DNA from: an uncultured Alsobacter sp.
Lineage (GTDB): Bacteria; Pseudomonadota; Alphaproteobacteria; Rhizobiales; Beijerinckiaceae
Direction: 5' to 3'
Assembly (NCBI RefSeq): GCF_945952055.1
Contig: NZ_CAMFHB010000038.1
Span: forward strand, 1-62,202
Length of the DNA: 62,202 nucleotides
The translations under genes were made by a program, and so were the position numbers. This document shows, one piece after another, positions 36,466 to 45,609 of this stretch. The notes beneath the pieces were generated by a model. The model was not told the DNA's origin. It saw nothing but the letters and a program-made list of their open reading frames with translations, and did not search any database. Within the stretch, counting starts at the first letter, position 1. Each line of letters starts with the position of its first letter.

Positions 36466-37671
36466 TCAGGCGATCTTCACGAGGGAGAGCTTGCCGCCCT
36501 TCACCTGCTCGTAGCGGAACTTGGCGTCGGAGATGTCGCCGATGTCCGTGAAGTCGCAGGGGCCGCTGGCGCCGTCGTAGTCGACCGGCTGCTTGGCCGC
36601 GATCGCCTTGAGACCGTCCAGCGCATTGTCGACCTTGGCTCCGCCGGCCGCCTGGGCGACCTTGCGGATGTTGTCCTTGATCGCCGTGCCGGTGTCGGAG
36701 CCGCCGATGGCGATCGCCATCAGGATCAGGTTGATCTGGTCGTAGACCTGGCAGGTGTAGGGATCGAGGCTCGCCACGCCGATGAGCTTGGCCAGGCGCT
36801 CATATGCCTTGGAGCCTTCGGCCGTCGACGGCGCGATGGTGAAGATGTCCTCGACGACTTCAGGCTGGATGCCGGTCAGCATCTGCTGGTTCACCGAATA
36901 GGCGAAGGCGATCTTCCTGCCCTTGAATCCGGCGCGGAACAGGTCCTTGACCATGACGCTGGTGTCGGCGGTGTAGCCGCCGAGGATGACGGTGTCCGGG
37001 TCGAAGCGCAGCGCCTCGTCGATCTCGGTGCGGTAGGCCGGCTTCTTGTCGTCGTAGATCAGCGTGCCGGTCTTGCCGCCGGCCTTCTCGACCGCGGCGG
37101 TGATGTTGTCGAACTGGCTCTTGGCGAACGGAGTCTGCGGCGTCAGGAAGAACACCTTCTTGCCGCCCTGCTCCACGGCGAACTCGCCGAACTTGCGGCC
37201 CTGGAGGGTCGTGTTCGGCTGCGTGCGGACGAGATAGCCCTGGTGCGGCAGCAGCGTGATCGAATCCGCGCCGGAGACCGTCGCCAGGAAGGTCTTGGAG
37301 TCCCAGCACAGCGGTGCGACCGCGGTGGTCACGGCCGAGGCCCAGGTGCCGACGATGGCCGACACCTTGTCGACGTCGATCAGCTTGCGCGCGGCGCGGA
37401 CGCCGGCATCCGGGTTCGTCTGGTCGTCTTCCGAGACGATCTCGACCTTGCGGCCGAGAACGCCGCCGGCGGCGTTGACCTCGTCGGCGACGGCCTTCAC
37501 GGCCTTCACCATCACGGGGCCGTAGGGGCCGCCCGAGCCGGTGAGCGGCGTGAGCGTGCCGATCTTGATCGGCGCGCCCTGGGCGAAGGCGGTGCGCGGC
37601 AGAAGGCCGAGGCCCGCGATGGCGGCGCTGCCCGCGAGCAGGTGGCGCCGGTTCAGGTTCGTCAATGACAT
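36466..37671 (-). CDS. ABC transporter substrate-binding protein (Leu/Ile/Val-binding type)
   Basis: 401-residue periplasmic binding protein of the type I (LivK-like) fold: IKIGTLTPLTGSGGPYG near residue 36, LIDVDKVSAIVGTWASAV, and ending near LVKIA. The signal peptide carries a twin-arginine pair (NRRHLLAGSAAIAGLGLLPRTAFAQ), so Tat export is possible. The gene lies between livF and livH, unlike the classical E. coli liv order. Ligand unknown; relatives bind amides, amino acids, urea or aromatic acids. Confidence 0.92.
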   Translation of the reverse strand: MSLTNLNRRHLLAGSAAIAGLGLLPRTAFAQGAPIKIGTLTPLTGSGGPYGPVMVKAVKAVADEVNAAGGVLGRKVEIVSEDDQTNPDAGVRAARKLIDVDKVSAIVGTWASAVTTAVAPLCWDSKTFLATVSGADSITLLPHQGYLVRTQPNTTLQGRKFGEFAVEQGGKKVFFLTPQTPFAKSQFDNITAAVEKAGGKTGTLIYDDKKPAYRTEIDEALRFDPDTVILGGYTADTSVMVKDLFRAGFKGRKIAFAYSVNQQMLTGIQPEVVEDIFTIAPSTAEGSKAYERLAKLIGVASLDPYTCQVYDQINLILMAIAIGGSDTGTAIKDNIRKVAQAAGGAKVDNALDGLKAIAAKQPVDYDGASGPCDFTDIGDISDAKFRYEQVKGGKLSLVKIA

Positions 37672-37696
37672 CGAAAACTCCGTTCCTCGTTTCCCC

Positions 37697-38419
37697 TCAG
37701 CCGCCCAGGAACAGGCGGCGCACGTCCATGTCCGAAGCGAGCTTCGGACCCTCCCCCTCGACCCCGTTTCGTCCGGCGACGAGGACATAGCCGCGGTGGG
37801 AGACGGCGAGCGCCTCCACCGCATGTTGTTCGACCATCAGGACCGGAAGCCCGGACCGGTTCAGCGCCACCACCGCCTCGAAGAGCTCGTCCGCGGCCTT
37901 GGGCGACAGCCCCGCCGTGGGCTCGTCGAGCAGGATCAGCCTGGGCTCGCCCATCAGGCCCATGGCCATGGCCAGCATCTGGCGCTGGCCGCCCGACAGC
38001 GTGCGGGCGAGGGCGCCGTGGCGGGCCGCCAGGACGGGGTAGCGCTCGTAGAGGGCTTCGGCGCGTTGCCGGGCGCCCGACGGGTCGGCGAAGGCGCTGA
38101 TCTGCAGGTTCTCGGCGACCGTCATGGTGCCGAACACGTTCTTCTCCTGCGGGACGAAAGCAATCCCGCTGCGCGCCCGCTGGATGGCGCCCTGCCGGGT
38201 CACGTCCGCGCCCAGCAGGGTGATGGTGCCCTTGCGGGCGGGGACCAGGCCGGCCACGACCTTGAGCAGCGTGGACTTGCCGGCCCCGTTCGGTCCGATG
38301 ACGGTGACGATCTCGCCGGCGCCGACGGCGATCTCGACGCCCTTGAGGATCTCCTCGGCCGCGCCGTAGCCTGCGACGAGACCCGTCGCGTGCAAGATCC
38401 GCTCGCCGGAGGCCGTCAT
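37697..38419 (-). CDS. Branched-chain-type ABC transporter ATP-binding protein LivF
   Basis: 240-residue ATPase: Walker A GPNGAGKST near residue 42, ABC signature LSGGQRQM near 140, Walker B LILLDEPTAGL near 160. Layout is that of LivF. Overlaps the livG stop by four bases (ATGA). Confidence 0.94.
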   Translation of the reverse strand: MTASGERILHATGLVAGYGAAEEILKGVEIAVGAGEIVTVIGPNGAGKSTLLKVVAGLVPARKGTITLLGADVTRQGAIQRARSGIAFVPQEKNVFGTMTVAENLQISAFADPSGARQRAEALYERYPVLAARHGALARTLSGGQRQMLAMAMGLMGEPRLILLDEPTAGLSPKAADELFEAVVALNRSGLPVLMVEQHAVEALAVSHRGYVLVAGRNGVEGEGPKLASDMDVRRLFLGG

Positions 38420-39180
38420 TGGCGCCTCCCCAGATAGGCTTCCTGGACGCGGCCGTCGGCGACCACCTCCTCGAAGCTGCCCTGGACCAGCCGCCGTCCT
38501 TCGGCGAGGACGATGACGGGGTCGCACAGCCGCCGGATCAGGCCCATGTCGTGCTCGATCAGGCAGATCGTGATGCCGTCGGCGTGCAGACCCATGAGAT
38601 GGCCGGCGATTTCCTCGGCGAGGGTGGGATTCACCCCGGCCATGGGCTCGTCCAGCAGGATGAGCCGGGGCTCGGTCATCAGCGCCCGCCCGATCTCGAC
38701 GAGCTTCTTCTGGCCGCCGGACAGCGCCACCACCGGGTTGTCCAGGACATGGTCGAGGCGCAGCCGGCGGGCGATGGCCAGGGCGCGTTCGCCGAGCACC
38801 TCCTCCCGCTCCCGCGCGGCGCGGCTTCCCAGGATGCCGGCGACCAGGCCCTCGCCGGGCTGGCTGCGGCCGTAGAGCATGAGGTGCTGGAAGACGGACA
38901 GTTTCGGGAAGCCGCGGGCCAGCTGGAAGGTCCGGACCAGGCCTGCGCGGACCAGACGGTCGGGCGTCGCGCCCGTCACGTCGGCGCCATCGAACCGGAT
39001 ACTGCCCCCGGTGGGCCTGTATAGCCCGGTCACCGCGTTGAAGAGGGTCGACTTGCCGGCCCCGTTCGGGCCGATGAGGCCCGTCAGGCTGCCCGCGGCG
39101 ATCTGCAGCGACACGCCGCGCAGGACCTCGACGCCGTAGAAGCCGAGGCGCAGGTCTTCCAGGGCGAGCGTCGCCGTCAT
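38416..39180 (-). CDS. Branched-chain-type ABC transporter ATP-binding protein LivG
   Basis: 254-residue ATPase: Walker A GPNGAGKST near residue 37, signature LSGGQKKL near 153, Walker B LILLDEPMAGVNP near 172, with the LivG-specific ending. It overlaps the TetR gene by four bases and livF by four, in one continuous operon. Confidence 0.94.
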   Translation of the reverse strand: MTATLALEDLRLGFYGVEVLRGVSLQIAAGSLTGLIGPNGAGKSTLFNAVTGLYRPTGGSIRFDGADVTGATPDRLVRAGLVRTFQLARGFPKLSVFQHLMLYGRSQPGEGLVAGILGSRAAREREEVLGERALAIARRLRLDHVLDNPVVALSGGQKKLVEIGRALMTEPRLILLDEPMAGVNPTLAEEIAGHLMGLHADGITICLIEHDMGLIRRLCDPVIVLAEGRRLVQGSFEEVVADGRVQEAYLGRRQ

Positions 39181-39815
39181 GCCGGCACCGCCCTGGCGGA
39201 GGCGGGGAAATGCTGCCGGACCTGGCCTTTCCAGAAGTCGCGGAGCGCGGCGTAGTAGGGCGGATCGTCACGCAGCACGGTCTGGGCGATCATGCCGCGG
39301 AACAGGCACATCGTGGCGTTCAGGATGATGCGGGCATGCTCCGGCTCGACGCGGTTGCGGCGGGCCAGCACCGACCACACCGCATCCAGCCCGGCGTGGA
39401 ACTCGCGCACGACGGGGATCAGCCGCGCCCGGAAGTCGGCGTTGTGCCGCGCCTCGGGAAGATACTCGAGCGTGACGTAGAAGAGGCGATCCGCCAGCAC
39501 GTCCCACAGGTAGTCGACGATCTCGTCGCTGGTGCCCTCCCGCTCGGCGAAGTCGTGCGCGAAGCGATGCAGTCCGGCGGTGACCTTCTCGAGCATGTCC
39601 TGCACCGAGCGGACGATGATCTCCTCGCGGCTTTCGAAGTGATGGGTCAGGGCACCCCGCGAAACCCCGGCATGGGCGGCGATGTCGGGGGTCGACATGC
39701 GCCAGAAGCCGCGGTCGTGCAGGAGGTCTACGGTGGCTTCCATGAGCCGCCGGGAGGTCTCCTCGGAGCGTTGTCTCTGCGTCCTGCGACGCGACACCCC
39801 TTCACTGTCCGCCAC
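39177..39815 (-). CDS. TetR-family transcriptional regulator
   Basis: 212 residues. N-terminal helix-turn-helix (about 20-67; MSTPDIAAHAGVSRGALTHHFESREEII) and an all-helical ligand-binding domain. It heads an eight-gene operon through four-base overlap with livG and is likely to repress its own operon until the transported compound or a derivative binds. GTG start, no strong ribosome binding site; a GTG seven codons in (39797) is an alternative. A dyad upstream at 39887-39904 is a candidate operator. Confidence 0.9.
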   Translation of the reverse strand: MADSEGVSRRRTQRQRSEETSRRLMEATVDLLHDRGFWRMSTPDIAAHAGVSRGALTHHFESREEIIVRSVQDMLEKVTAGLHRFAHDFAEREGTSDEIVDYLWDVLADRLFYVTLEYLPEARHNADFRARLIPVVREFHAGLDAVWSVLARRNRVEPEHARIILNATMCLFRGMIAQTVLRDDPPYYAALRDFWKGQVRQHFPASARAVPA

Positions 39816-39886
39816 CGGCGCCGCGCTCCAAGGCCAAGGGGGCCGGCACCAGCCGGATCCATGCCGAAAGGTGTGGCATCACTTAC

Positions 39887-39904
39887 AAACAGTCAATCCT
39901 GTTT
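39887..39904. promoter_or_regulatory. Candidate TetR operator upstream of the liv-type operon
   Basis: AAACAG (39887-39892), six bases, CTGTTT (39899-39904), a perfect dyad overlapping a minus-strand TTGACT that could be a -35 element. It is 72 bases before the TetR gene, the expected place for an autoregulatory site. Confidence 0.4.
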
Positions 39905-39977
39905 TTGTTAAGGTCCTAGCAAGCCTGGCGGACGCGGCCCTGTCACCGCGTCCGGGCGACGACACGCGCGTCAAGCC

Positions 39978-40223
39978 TCAGAGATGGACGTCGACGAGGG
40001 AGAGATCGGTCAACGTGCGGTGGCTGCGGCCGAATTCGTGCCACTGGTGCACCGTCCCGGCCAGGGTGTCGGCGATCCGGGCGAAGCGATCGGCGGCGGC
40101 GCGAAAGCGTGCGGCGGTGCCCGGGTCGTCCGTGGCATCGGCCTGTTCGAGATGTTCGCGGCGTGCGGCCTGGAGTTCAGCCACGACAACCGCAACGTCA
40201 CCAAGGTCAAGCGACACGAGCAC
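39978..40223 (-). CDS. Small hypothetical protein
   Basis: 81 residues, predicted all-helical (GDVAVVVAELQAARREHLEQADA, then AARFRAAADRFARIADTLAGTVHQWHEFG), no signal peptide. Not recognised. A GTG start at 40223 is preferred, with GGGGGAA just upstream; the frame stays open further but gives atypical protein. It lies between efp's terminator and the TetR gene's upstream region. Confidence 0.5.
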   Translation of the reverse strand: MLVSLDLGDVAVVVAELQAARREHLEQADATDDPGTAARFRAAADRFARIADTLAGTVHQWHEFGRSHRTLTDLSLVDVHL

Positions 40224-40354
40224 GGCGTTCCCCCGAACGAATGAGCTCCCGACACATTTCTGTCGTTCGTAAAGTGTCGTTTCAGTTCTTGGCGTTTGCA
40301 AATCCAAACGACGTTGTGTGTCCAGTCCTGTGGACAACCTTCCCTTAGAACAGA

Positions 40355-40380
40355 AAAGCCGCCCGAAGTCGGGCGGCTTT
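40355..40380. terminator. Intrinsic terminator after efp
   Basis: AAAGCCGCCCG (40355-40365) and CGGGCGGCTTT (40370-40380), an 11-bp stem with a 4-base loop. In the minus direction it ends in TTTTCTGTTCT, so it terminates efp; flanking A and T runs may let it act both ways. Confidence 0.85.
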
Positions 40381-40412
40381 CAAGAAAAGACGTCGGCCCG
40401 GTTGGGGGCTGA

Positions 40413-40979
40413 TCAGTCCTTGGCGCGTTCCACGTAGGAACCGTCCTCGGTCATGATCACGACTCGCGTGCCGGCGGTGACATGCGGCGGCACCGCGGTG
40501 CGGGCGCCGTTGGACAGGATCGCGGGCTTGTAGGACGAGGAGGCCGTCTGGCCCTTCGTGACCGGCTCGGTCTCGGTGATCTCGAGCACCACGCGCTGCG
40601 GCAGCTCGATGGCCACCGGCACGCCTTCGTGCATGCTCACGACGCAGGTCATGCCTTCCTGCAGCCACACCGACATGTTGCCGAGGACGTCGGTCGGGAC
40701 CACGATCTGGTCGTAGGTCTCGTTGTTCATGAAGTGATAGCCTTCGCCGTCACTGTACAGGAAGTTGAAGTCCCGATCCTCGACGAAGGCGCGCTCGACC
40801 TGCTCGGTCGTCCGGTAGCGCTCCGAAACCTTCACGCCATCGCTGATGCGGCGCATGTCGAGCTGGGTCACCGGCGTGCCCTTGCCGGGATGAATGTTCT
40901 CGGCGCTGATAATGACGTAGAGCTTGCCGTCCTGTTCGACGATGTTGCCCTTGCGGAGCGAGCTGGCGATGACCTTCAC
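40413..40979 (-). CDS. efp: Elongation factor P
   Basis: Stimulates peptide bond formation at polyproline stretches. 188 residues in three beta-barrel domains. The modified lysine is K33 in the loop HPGKGTPV, matching the beta-lysylation site of E. coli EF-P; the modifying enzymes EpmA and EpmB are encoded next door on the other strand. GTG start at 40979 preceded by GAGGGT; longer frames give an Arg-rich non-family N-terminus. Confidence 0.96.
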   Translation of the reverse strand: MKVIASSLRKGNIVEQDGKLYVIISAENIHPGKGTPVTQLDMRRISDGVKVSERYRTTEQVERAFVEDRDFNFLYSDGEGYHFMNNETYDQIVVPTDVLGNMSVWLQEGMTCVVSMHEGVPVAIELPQRVVLEITETEPVTKGQTASSSYKPAILSNGARTAVPPHVTAGTRVVIMTEDGSYVERAKD

Positions 40980-41086
40980 GGCGGTGACCCTCTGAAGCGA
41001 ATGGCAAGCGGCCGGGACTGCGCGCCGCCGTCGGCGCAGCGGCACCCTGGGCCGAGGTTGCAGCCTTTCAGCACGGAATGTGGAAA

Positions 41087-42145
41087 ATGACCAGCCCCTC
41101 GCTCACGCCGTCTCCGTGGTGGACGCCGTCCGTCCATGCGGATCGGCGCCCGTTCCTCATGGCTCGCAACCGGATCGTCGCCGGCCTGCGGGCCTGGTTC
41201 GCGGACCGGGACTTCGTCGAGGTGGACGCGGCCGCCCTGCAGGTCTCCCCGGGGAACGAGGCGCATCTGCACGCCTTTTCCACGTCGGCGCTCGCGCCGG
41301 ACGGCTCGTCGTCGCCGCTGTACCTTCACACCTCGCCCGAATTCGCGTGCAAGAAGCTGCTGGCGGCGGGGGAAAGCCGCATCTTCGCGCTGGCACGGGT
41401 CTACCGGAACCGGGAGCGCGGCCCGCTGCATCACCCCGAGTTCACCATGCTCGAATGGTACCGGGCGCACGCCCCCTACGAGATTCTCATGCAGGACTGC
41501 GCCGCCCTGCTGCAGATGGCCGCCGACACGACGGGCGTCGATGCATTCGTCTTTCGGAATGGTACTTGCGATCCGCGGCAGGAGCCGGACCGTGTCACGC
41601 TGGCCGGAGCGTTCCGCGATTTCGCGGGCATCGATCTCCTGGCCACCGTCGCCCCGGACGGCGCCACGGATCGCGCCGCCCTGGCCGCGGCGGCCACCGC
41701 GGCCGGCATTCGAAGCGCGGCGGACGATTCCTGGGCCGATATCTTCAGCCGCGTGCTGGTGGAGAGGGTGGAGCCGCGCCTGGGCTTCGGCCGCCCGACG
41801 ATCCTGTGCGAATACCCGGTGAGCGAGGCCGCCCTCGCCCGCCCCGCGGCGCACGACCCGCGCGTGGCCGAACGCTTCGAGCTCTATGCCTGCGGCGTGG
41901 AGCTCGCCAACGGCTTCGGCGAACTCACCGACGCCGCGGAGCAGCGCCGACGGTTCGGTGCCGAGATGGACGAGAAGCAGCGTGTCTACGGGGAGCGCTA
42001 TCCCATCGACGAGGATTTCCTCGCGGCGCTCGCCGCGATGCCCCCGGCCAGCGGCATCGCGCTCGGCCTCGATCGGCTCGTGATGCTGGCGACGGGCGCG
42101 CACCGGATCGAGCAGGTGATGTGGACGCCGGTTGCGGTTTCGTGA
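41087..42145 (+). CDS. epmA: EF-P lysine aminoacylase EpmA (GenX/PoxA)
   Basis: Truncated class II lysyl-tRNA synthetase paralogue that attaches beta-lysine to EF-P. 352 residues, with only the catalytic core and no anticodon-binding domain: [17 protein letters not shown], the motif 2 loop [24 protein letters not shown] near 106-129, and motif 3 [15 protein letters not shown] near the C-terminus. An ATG three codons earlier (41078) is an alternative start. Divergent from efp and followed by epmB. Confidence 0.94.
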   Translation: MTSPSLTPSPWWTPSVHADRRPFLMARNRIVAGLRAWFADRDFVEVDAAALQVSPGNEAHLHAFSTSALAPDGSSSPLYLHTSPEFACKKLLAAGESRIFALARVYRNRERGPLHHPEFTMLEWYRAHAPYEILMQDCAALLQMAADTTGVDAFVFRNGTCDPRQEPDRVTLAGAFRDFAGIDLLATVAPDGATDRAALAAAATAAGIRSAADDSWADIFSRVLVERVEPRLGFGRPTILCEYPVSEAALARPAAHDPRVAERFELYACGVELANGFGELTDAAEQRRRFGAEMDEKQRVYGERYPIDEDFLAALAAMPPASGIALGLDRLVMLATGAHRIEQVMWTPVAVS

Positions 42146-42187
42146 GAGGAAGCCCGCGACAGCCGACACCCTCCCGGAACCGTTGCC

Positions 42188-43267
42188 ATGCGTTCGCCCG
42201 AACCCGTCCGATTGCCTCTGCCGCGCACCTTGCGCAGCGTGGACGAGCTCGTGGGGACCGGCCTCGTGTCGAAGGAGACCGCGCCGGCGCTGGAGGCGGT
42301 TGCCGAGCGCTATGCCGTCGCGGTCACGCCCGCCATGGCGGCGCTCATCGACCGTAATGACCCGAACGACCCCATTGCGCGGCAGTTCCTGCCCGACGGG
42401 CGCGAACTCGACAGGGGCGAGCAGGAGCGGGCCGACCCGATCGGCGACGACGCCCACAGTCCCATCCCCGGGCTCGTCCACCGCTACCCCGACCGGGTCC
42501 TGCTCAAGCTCGTGCATGTCTGCGCCGTCTATTGCCGCTTCTGCTTCCGGCGGGAAACCGTGGGCCCGGACGGCGCGGGCGGGCTGACCCAGGACGAGAT
42601 CGACGCGGCGGTGGCCTATGTGCGCGAACGTCCCGCCATCTGGGAGGTGATCGTCACGGGGGGCGACCCCCTGGTGCTGTCGCCCCGGCGGCTCGCGTCG
42701 CTCGTCGAGGCCTTCGCCGGGATCCCGCATGTCAGGATCATGCGCTGGCATACCCGGGTTCCCGCCGTGGCGCCCGAGCGCGTCACGCCCGAACTGGTGG
42801 CGGCGCTGCGGTCGCCCGACCTCACGACCTATGTCGCCCTGCACGCCAACCATCCGCGCGAACTGACTCGCGAAGCCCGGGCGGCTTGCGCCCGGCTCAT
42901 CGACGGCGGGGTCGCCATGGTCAGCCAGACGGTGCTGCTCAAGGGCGTCAACGACGACGTGGAGACGCTGGCGGCGCTGATGCGGGCGTTCGTCGAGGCG
43001 CGGGTGAAGCCCTACTACCTCCACCATGGCGACCTCGCGCCCGGCACGTCCCACCTGCGCACGACGCTGGAGGAGGGCCGCGCCCTCATGGCGGCCCTGC
43101 GCGGTGCGGTCTCCGGCCTCTGCCAGCCGCACTACGTGCTCGACATTCCCGGCGGCTACGGCAAGGCCCCGATCGCCCCGGACGCGCTGTCGCCGGATGG
43201 CGCGGCCGTGCGGGACTGGCGCGGCGGGCTGCACGCCTATCCTCCGGCCGCTGATGCCGAAGGGTGA
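42188..43267 (+). CDS. epmB: EF-P beta-lysylation protein EpmB (lysine 2,3-aminomutase family)
   Basis: Radical SAM, PLP-dependent aminomutase that makes (R)-beta-lysine for EF-P modification. 359 residues. The iron-sulfur motif is CAVYCRFCFRRE (Cys near 112, 116 and 119); the HPGDLAPGTSH-like segment in this protein is YYLHHGDLAPGTSHLRT near 278. The length is in the EpmB range, shorter than clostridial lysine 2,3-aminomutase. It sits 42 bases after epmA; with efp alongside, assignment as EpmB is firm. Confidence 0.93.
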   Translation: MRSPEPVRLPLPRTLRSVDELVGTGLVSKETAPALEAVAERYAVAVTPAMAALIDRNDPNDPIARQFLPDGRELDRGEQERADPIGDDAHSPIPGLVHRYPDRVLLKLVHVCAVYCRFCFRRETVGPDGAGGLTQDEIDAAVAYVRERPAIWEVIVTGGDPLVLSPRRLASLVEAFAGIPHVRIMRWHTRVPAVAPERVTPELVAALRSPDLTTYVALHANHPRELTREARAACARLIDGGVAMVSQTVLLKGVNDDVETLAALMRAFVEARVKPYYLHHGDLAPGTSHLRTTLEEGRALMAALRGAVSGLCQPHYVLDIPGGYGKAPIAPDALSPDGAAVRDWRGGLHAYPPAADAEG

Positions 43268-43407
43268 GTGACGACCCATTCACCACGTGTGACGATTGAC
43301 CCCACGACAACCGTCAAGACCATGGGCGCGTGAAGGCGGCCGCAACCGGTGGCATGCGACGGGAAGAGCCGACGCGGCCGGGAGGCCGCCTTGAAGGGGT
43401 TTCCGCC

Positions 43408-43998
43408 ATGCGTATCTGGGCCGTTATCGCCGCTCTCTTTCTCGTCTGGGTTGCAGGAGCCGCTCCTGCCCAGGCCAAGGTCAACATCTCGGTCGATTTG
43501 GCCAAGCAGACGATGCGGGTCGAAAACGGGACGGGCGAGACCTACACCTGGCCGATCTCGAGCGCGCGCAAGGGCTTCGTGACGCCGCGCGGCACCTACG
43601 CCCCGCAGCGGCTCGCCACGATGCACTATTCGCGCAAGTACCACATGTCGCCTATGCCCCATTCGATCTTCTTCCACGCGGGCTGGGCCATCCACGGCAC
43701 CAACGAGGCCCGCGCGCTCGGCCGGCCCGCGTCGCACGGCTGCGTGCGGCTGTCGAAGGAGAACGCCGCCAAGCTCTTCGCGATGGTGAAGGCCGAAGGC
43801 GCCGTCATCCGCATCGACGGCACGCCGCCCCACGGCACCATGATCGCTTCCAACGCCAAGGCGAAGTCGAAGGCCGTGAAGATCGCCTCCGCCAAGCGCA
43901 AGGTTGGGCCGGTGGCCCTGGGCTACGCGCCCGTGGGGCGCAGCGCGCCGCCGCTGAACGTGTGGGCGAAGGATCCCGCGCACTGGACCCTGCGCTGA
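43408..43998 (+). CDS. L,D-transpeptidase (YkuD domain)
   Basis: 196-residue exported protein. Signal peptide at 1-24 (ends PAQA), then a YkuD catalytic domain with IHGT near residue 97 and the active-site motif SHGCVRL near 109-115 (Cys112). Such enzymes form 3-3 peptidoglycan crosslinks or attach proteins to peptidoglycan. The Lys/Ala-rich C-terminal part is variable. The frame is open upstream, but 43408 gives a clean signal peptide. Confidence 0.93.
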   Translation: MRIWAVIAALFLVWVAGAAPAQAKVNISVDLAKQTMRVENGTGETYTWPISSARKGFVTPRGTYAPQRLATMHYSRKYHMSPMPHSIFFHAGWAIHGTNEARALGRPASHGCVRLSKENAAKLFAMVKAEGAVIRIDGTPPHGTMIASNAKAKSKAVKIASAKRKVGPVALGYAPVGRSAPPLNVWAKDPAHWTLR

Positions 43999-44065
43999 CC
44001 CCGGTTCGCGTCACGCAGGTGCGACGACCTCGCGAATAGGCTAGACTGCGCGCCGGGAGACGGCG

Positions 44066-44254
44066 ATGCGCGGCTGGATCAGCGAGGAAGAGGACGAACG
44101 GGCCAGGCAGACGACAGTCAATCTGCTGGTCGTGATCGTATGCCTGCTGCTCATCGGGGCTGGGCTCTACCTCGTGGAGTCGATCCATCGGGCCAGCCGC
44201 ATCCAGAACTGCTTCGAGGCGGCGCGAAAGGTGTGCTCCGTCTCGCCGCGGTGA
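44066..44254 (+). CDS. Small membrane protein of unknown function
   Basis: 62 residues: a charged start (MRGWISEEEDERARQ), one membrane helix (VNLLVVIVCLLLIGAGLYLV, residues 18-37) and a tail with two cysteines (NCFEAARKVC). GGGAGA precedes the ATG. Similar short proteins appear in related genomes as far as I recall; no function is known. Confidence 0.7.
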   Translation: MRGWISEEEDERARQTTVNLLVVIVCLLLIGAGLYLVESIHRASRIQNCFEAARKVCSVSPR

Positions 44255-44400
44255 CCTCACGCTGACGCCGAGGGGGCAATCGCCTCCTCCACAAGAGGAA
44301 TTCGGCGTTCCCGCAAGGAGCGTGGCCTCGACGCGGCGCGACGGCTGTGGCACGTTTTCTGCCTCGAAGCGTGCCGACCCGGTTTGACTGCAAGCGACTC

Positions 44401-45195
44401 ATGCCGATGCGCGACAAGACGATCCTGACCGTCCTCCATCAGGAACATTCGACGCCCGGGCGCGTCGGGCGCCTTCTCACCGAGCGGGGCTACCGGCTGG
44501 ACGTGAAGCGACCGCCGCTGGGCTGCGTCCTGCCCGAATGCCTCGACGGCTATGCCGGGGTGGTCGTGTTCGGCGGGCCCATGAGCGCCAACGACGAGCA
44601 TGACTGGCTGCGCCGCCAGACCGACTGGATCGGCGCGGTCCTGGCCAACGGAACGCCCTATCTCGGCCTGTGCCTGGGCGCGCAGATCCTGGCGCGGCAC
44701 CTGGGTGCCGCCGTGAAGCCCCACGCCGAAGGCTGCGCCGAGATCGGGTACTACCAGGTCAGACCGACCGCCGCCGGCGAGGCCCTGGCCGCCGACATCG
44801 GCGTGCAGTGGCCGGACAAGGTCTACCAGTGGCATCGCGAGGGCTTCGACCTTCCCGCCGGCGCGGAGATGCTGGTGGAGGGCGACCTCTTTCCGATCCA
44901 GGCGTTCCGCCACGGCAACGCTTACGGCTTTCAGTTCCATCCGGAGGTGACCTACGCCATGATGTGCCGGTGGACCACCCGCGCGCATGAGCGGATGGCC
45001 ATGCCGGGGGCGCGGCCGCGGGCCGAGCACCTCGACGGGTGGTACCAGTTCGATCCGGCCGTCCGGCGCTTCCTGGACGGCTTCCTCGACCACTGGCTGA
45101 GTTCATCGCCTGCCCAGACCATGGGCACGCGACGCATCGACGCCGCGCAGGGGGCCGGCGTCGGCCGTGCTGCAGTCGAACTGGTCGGCGCCTGA
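44401..45195 (+). CDS. Glutamine amidotransferase class I domain protein
   Basis: 264 residues, GATase1 domain alone: nucleophile Cys in YLGLCLGAQIL near residue 91, second active-site residues in YGFQFHPEVTYAMM near 182. Oxyanion segment VVVFGGPMSAND near 55. Stand-alone members handle gamma-glutamyl compounds or act as GMP synthase-like amidotransferases; the substrate is unclear. ATG at 44401 or 44407, neither with a strong ribosome binding site. The C-terminal 25 residues are variable. Confidence 0.88.
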   Translation: MPMRDKTILTVLHQEHSTPGRVGRLLTERGYRLDVKRPPLGCVLPECLDGYAGVVVFGGPMSANDEHDWLRRQTDWIGAVLANGTPYLGLCLGAQILARHLGAAVKPHAEGCAEIGYYQVRPTAAGEALAADIGVQWPDKVYQWHREGFDLPAGAEMLVEGDLFPIQAFRHGNAYGFQFHPEVTYAMMCRWTTRAHERMAMPGARPRAEHLDGWYQFDPAVRRFLDGFLDHWLSSSPAQTMGTRRIDAAQGAGVGRAAVELVGA

Positions 45196-45237
45196 CGCCT
45201 CCCCCCGCGTCACGACGTCCGACGCGAGGAGACGACC

Positions 45238-45576
45238 ATGACCCACAGCTCGATGCGGCGCTCGATGGCGCTGGGCGCGCTTGCCGCCGGACTTTGCCTT
45301 GGCGGGACAGCTGCCCGTGCCGATTCCATCGACGGCAACTGGTGCAATTCCACCAACAACAAGCAGATGCAGATCGTCGGCACGATGATCGTGACACCTG
45401 GCGGCAAGAAGCTGCAGGGCAGCTATTCGCGCCACACCTTCGCCTACACCATTCCCGACACCGAGACGCCGGCCGGCGCTCCCGCGTCGCTGCAGCTCGT
45501 CAACGAGAACCGGATCTCGGCCACGTTCGGCTCGACGCCGGCGGAGATGTGGCACCGCTGCGAGCAGACCAGCTGA
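45238..45576 (+). CDS. Small exported protein of unknown function
   Basis: 112 residues. Signal peptide at 1-28 (RRSMALGALAAGLCLGGTAARA), then a compact mature domain (about 84 residues) with two cysteines (GNWCNST and WHRCEQ) that could form a disulfide joining its ends. GAGGAG precedes the ATG. Not recognised beyond being a small beta-rich periplasmic protein. Confidence 0.8.
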   Translation: MTHSSMRRSMALGALAAGLCLGGTAARADSIDGNWCNSTNNKQMQIVGTMIVTPGGKKLQGSYSRHTFAYTIPDTETPAGAPASLQLVNENRISATFGSTPAEMWHRCEQTS

Positions 45577-45609
45577 CGCGGCGCCCGCGAGCGGACGGCG
45601 CGGGGAGGC

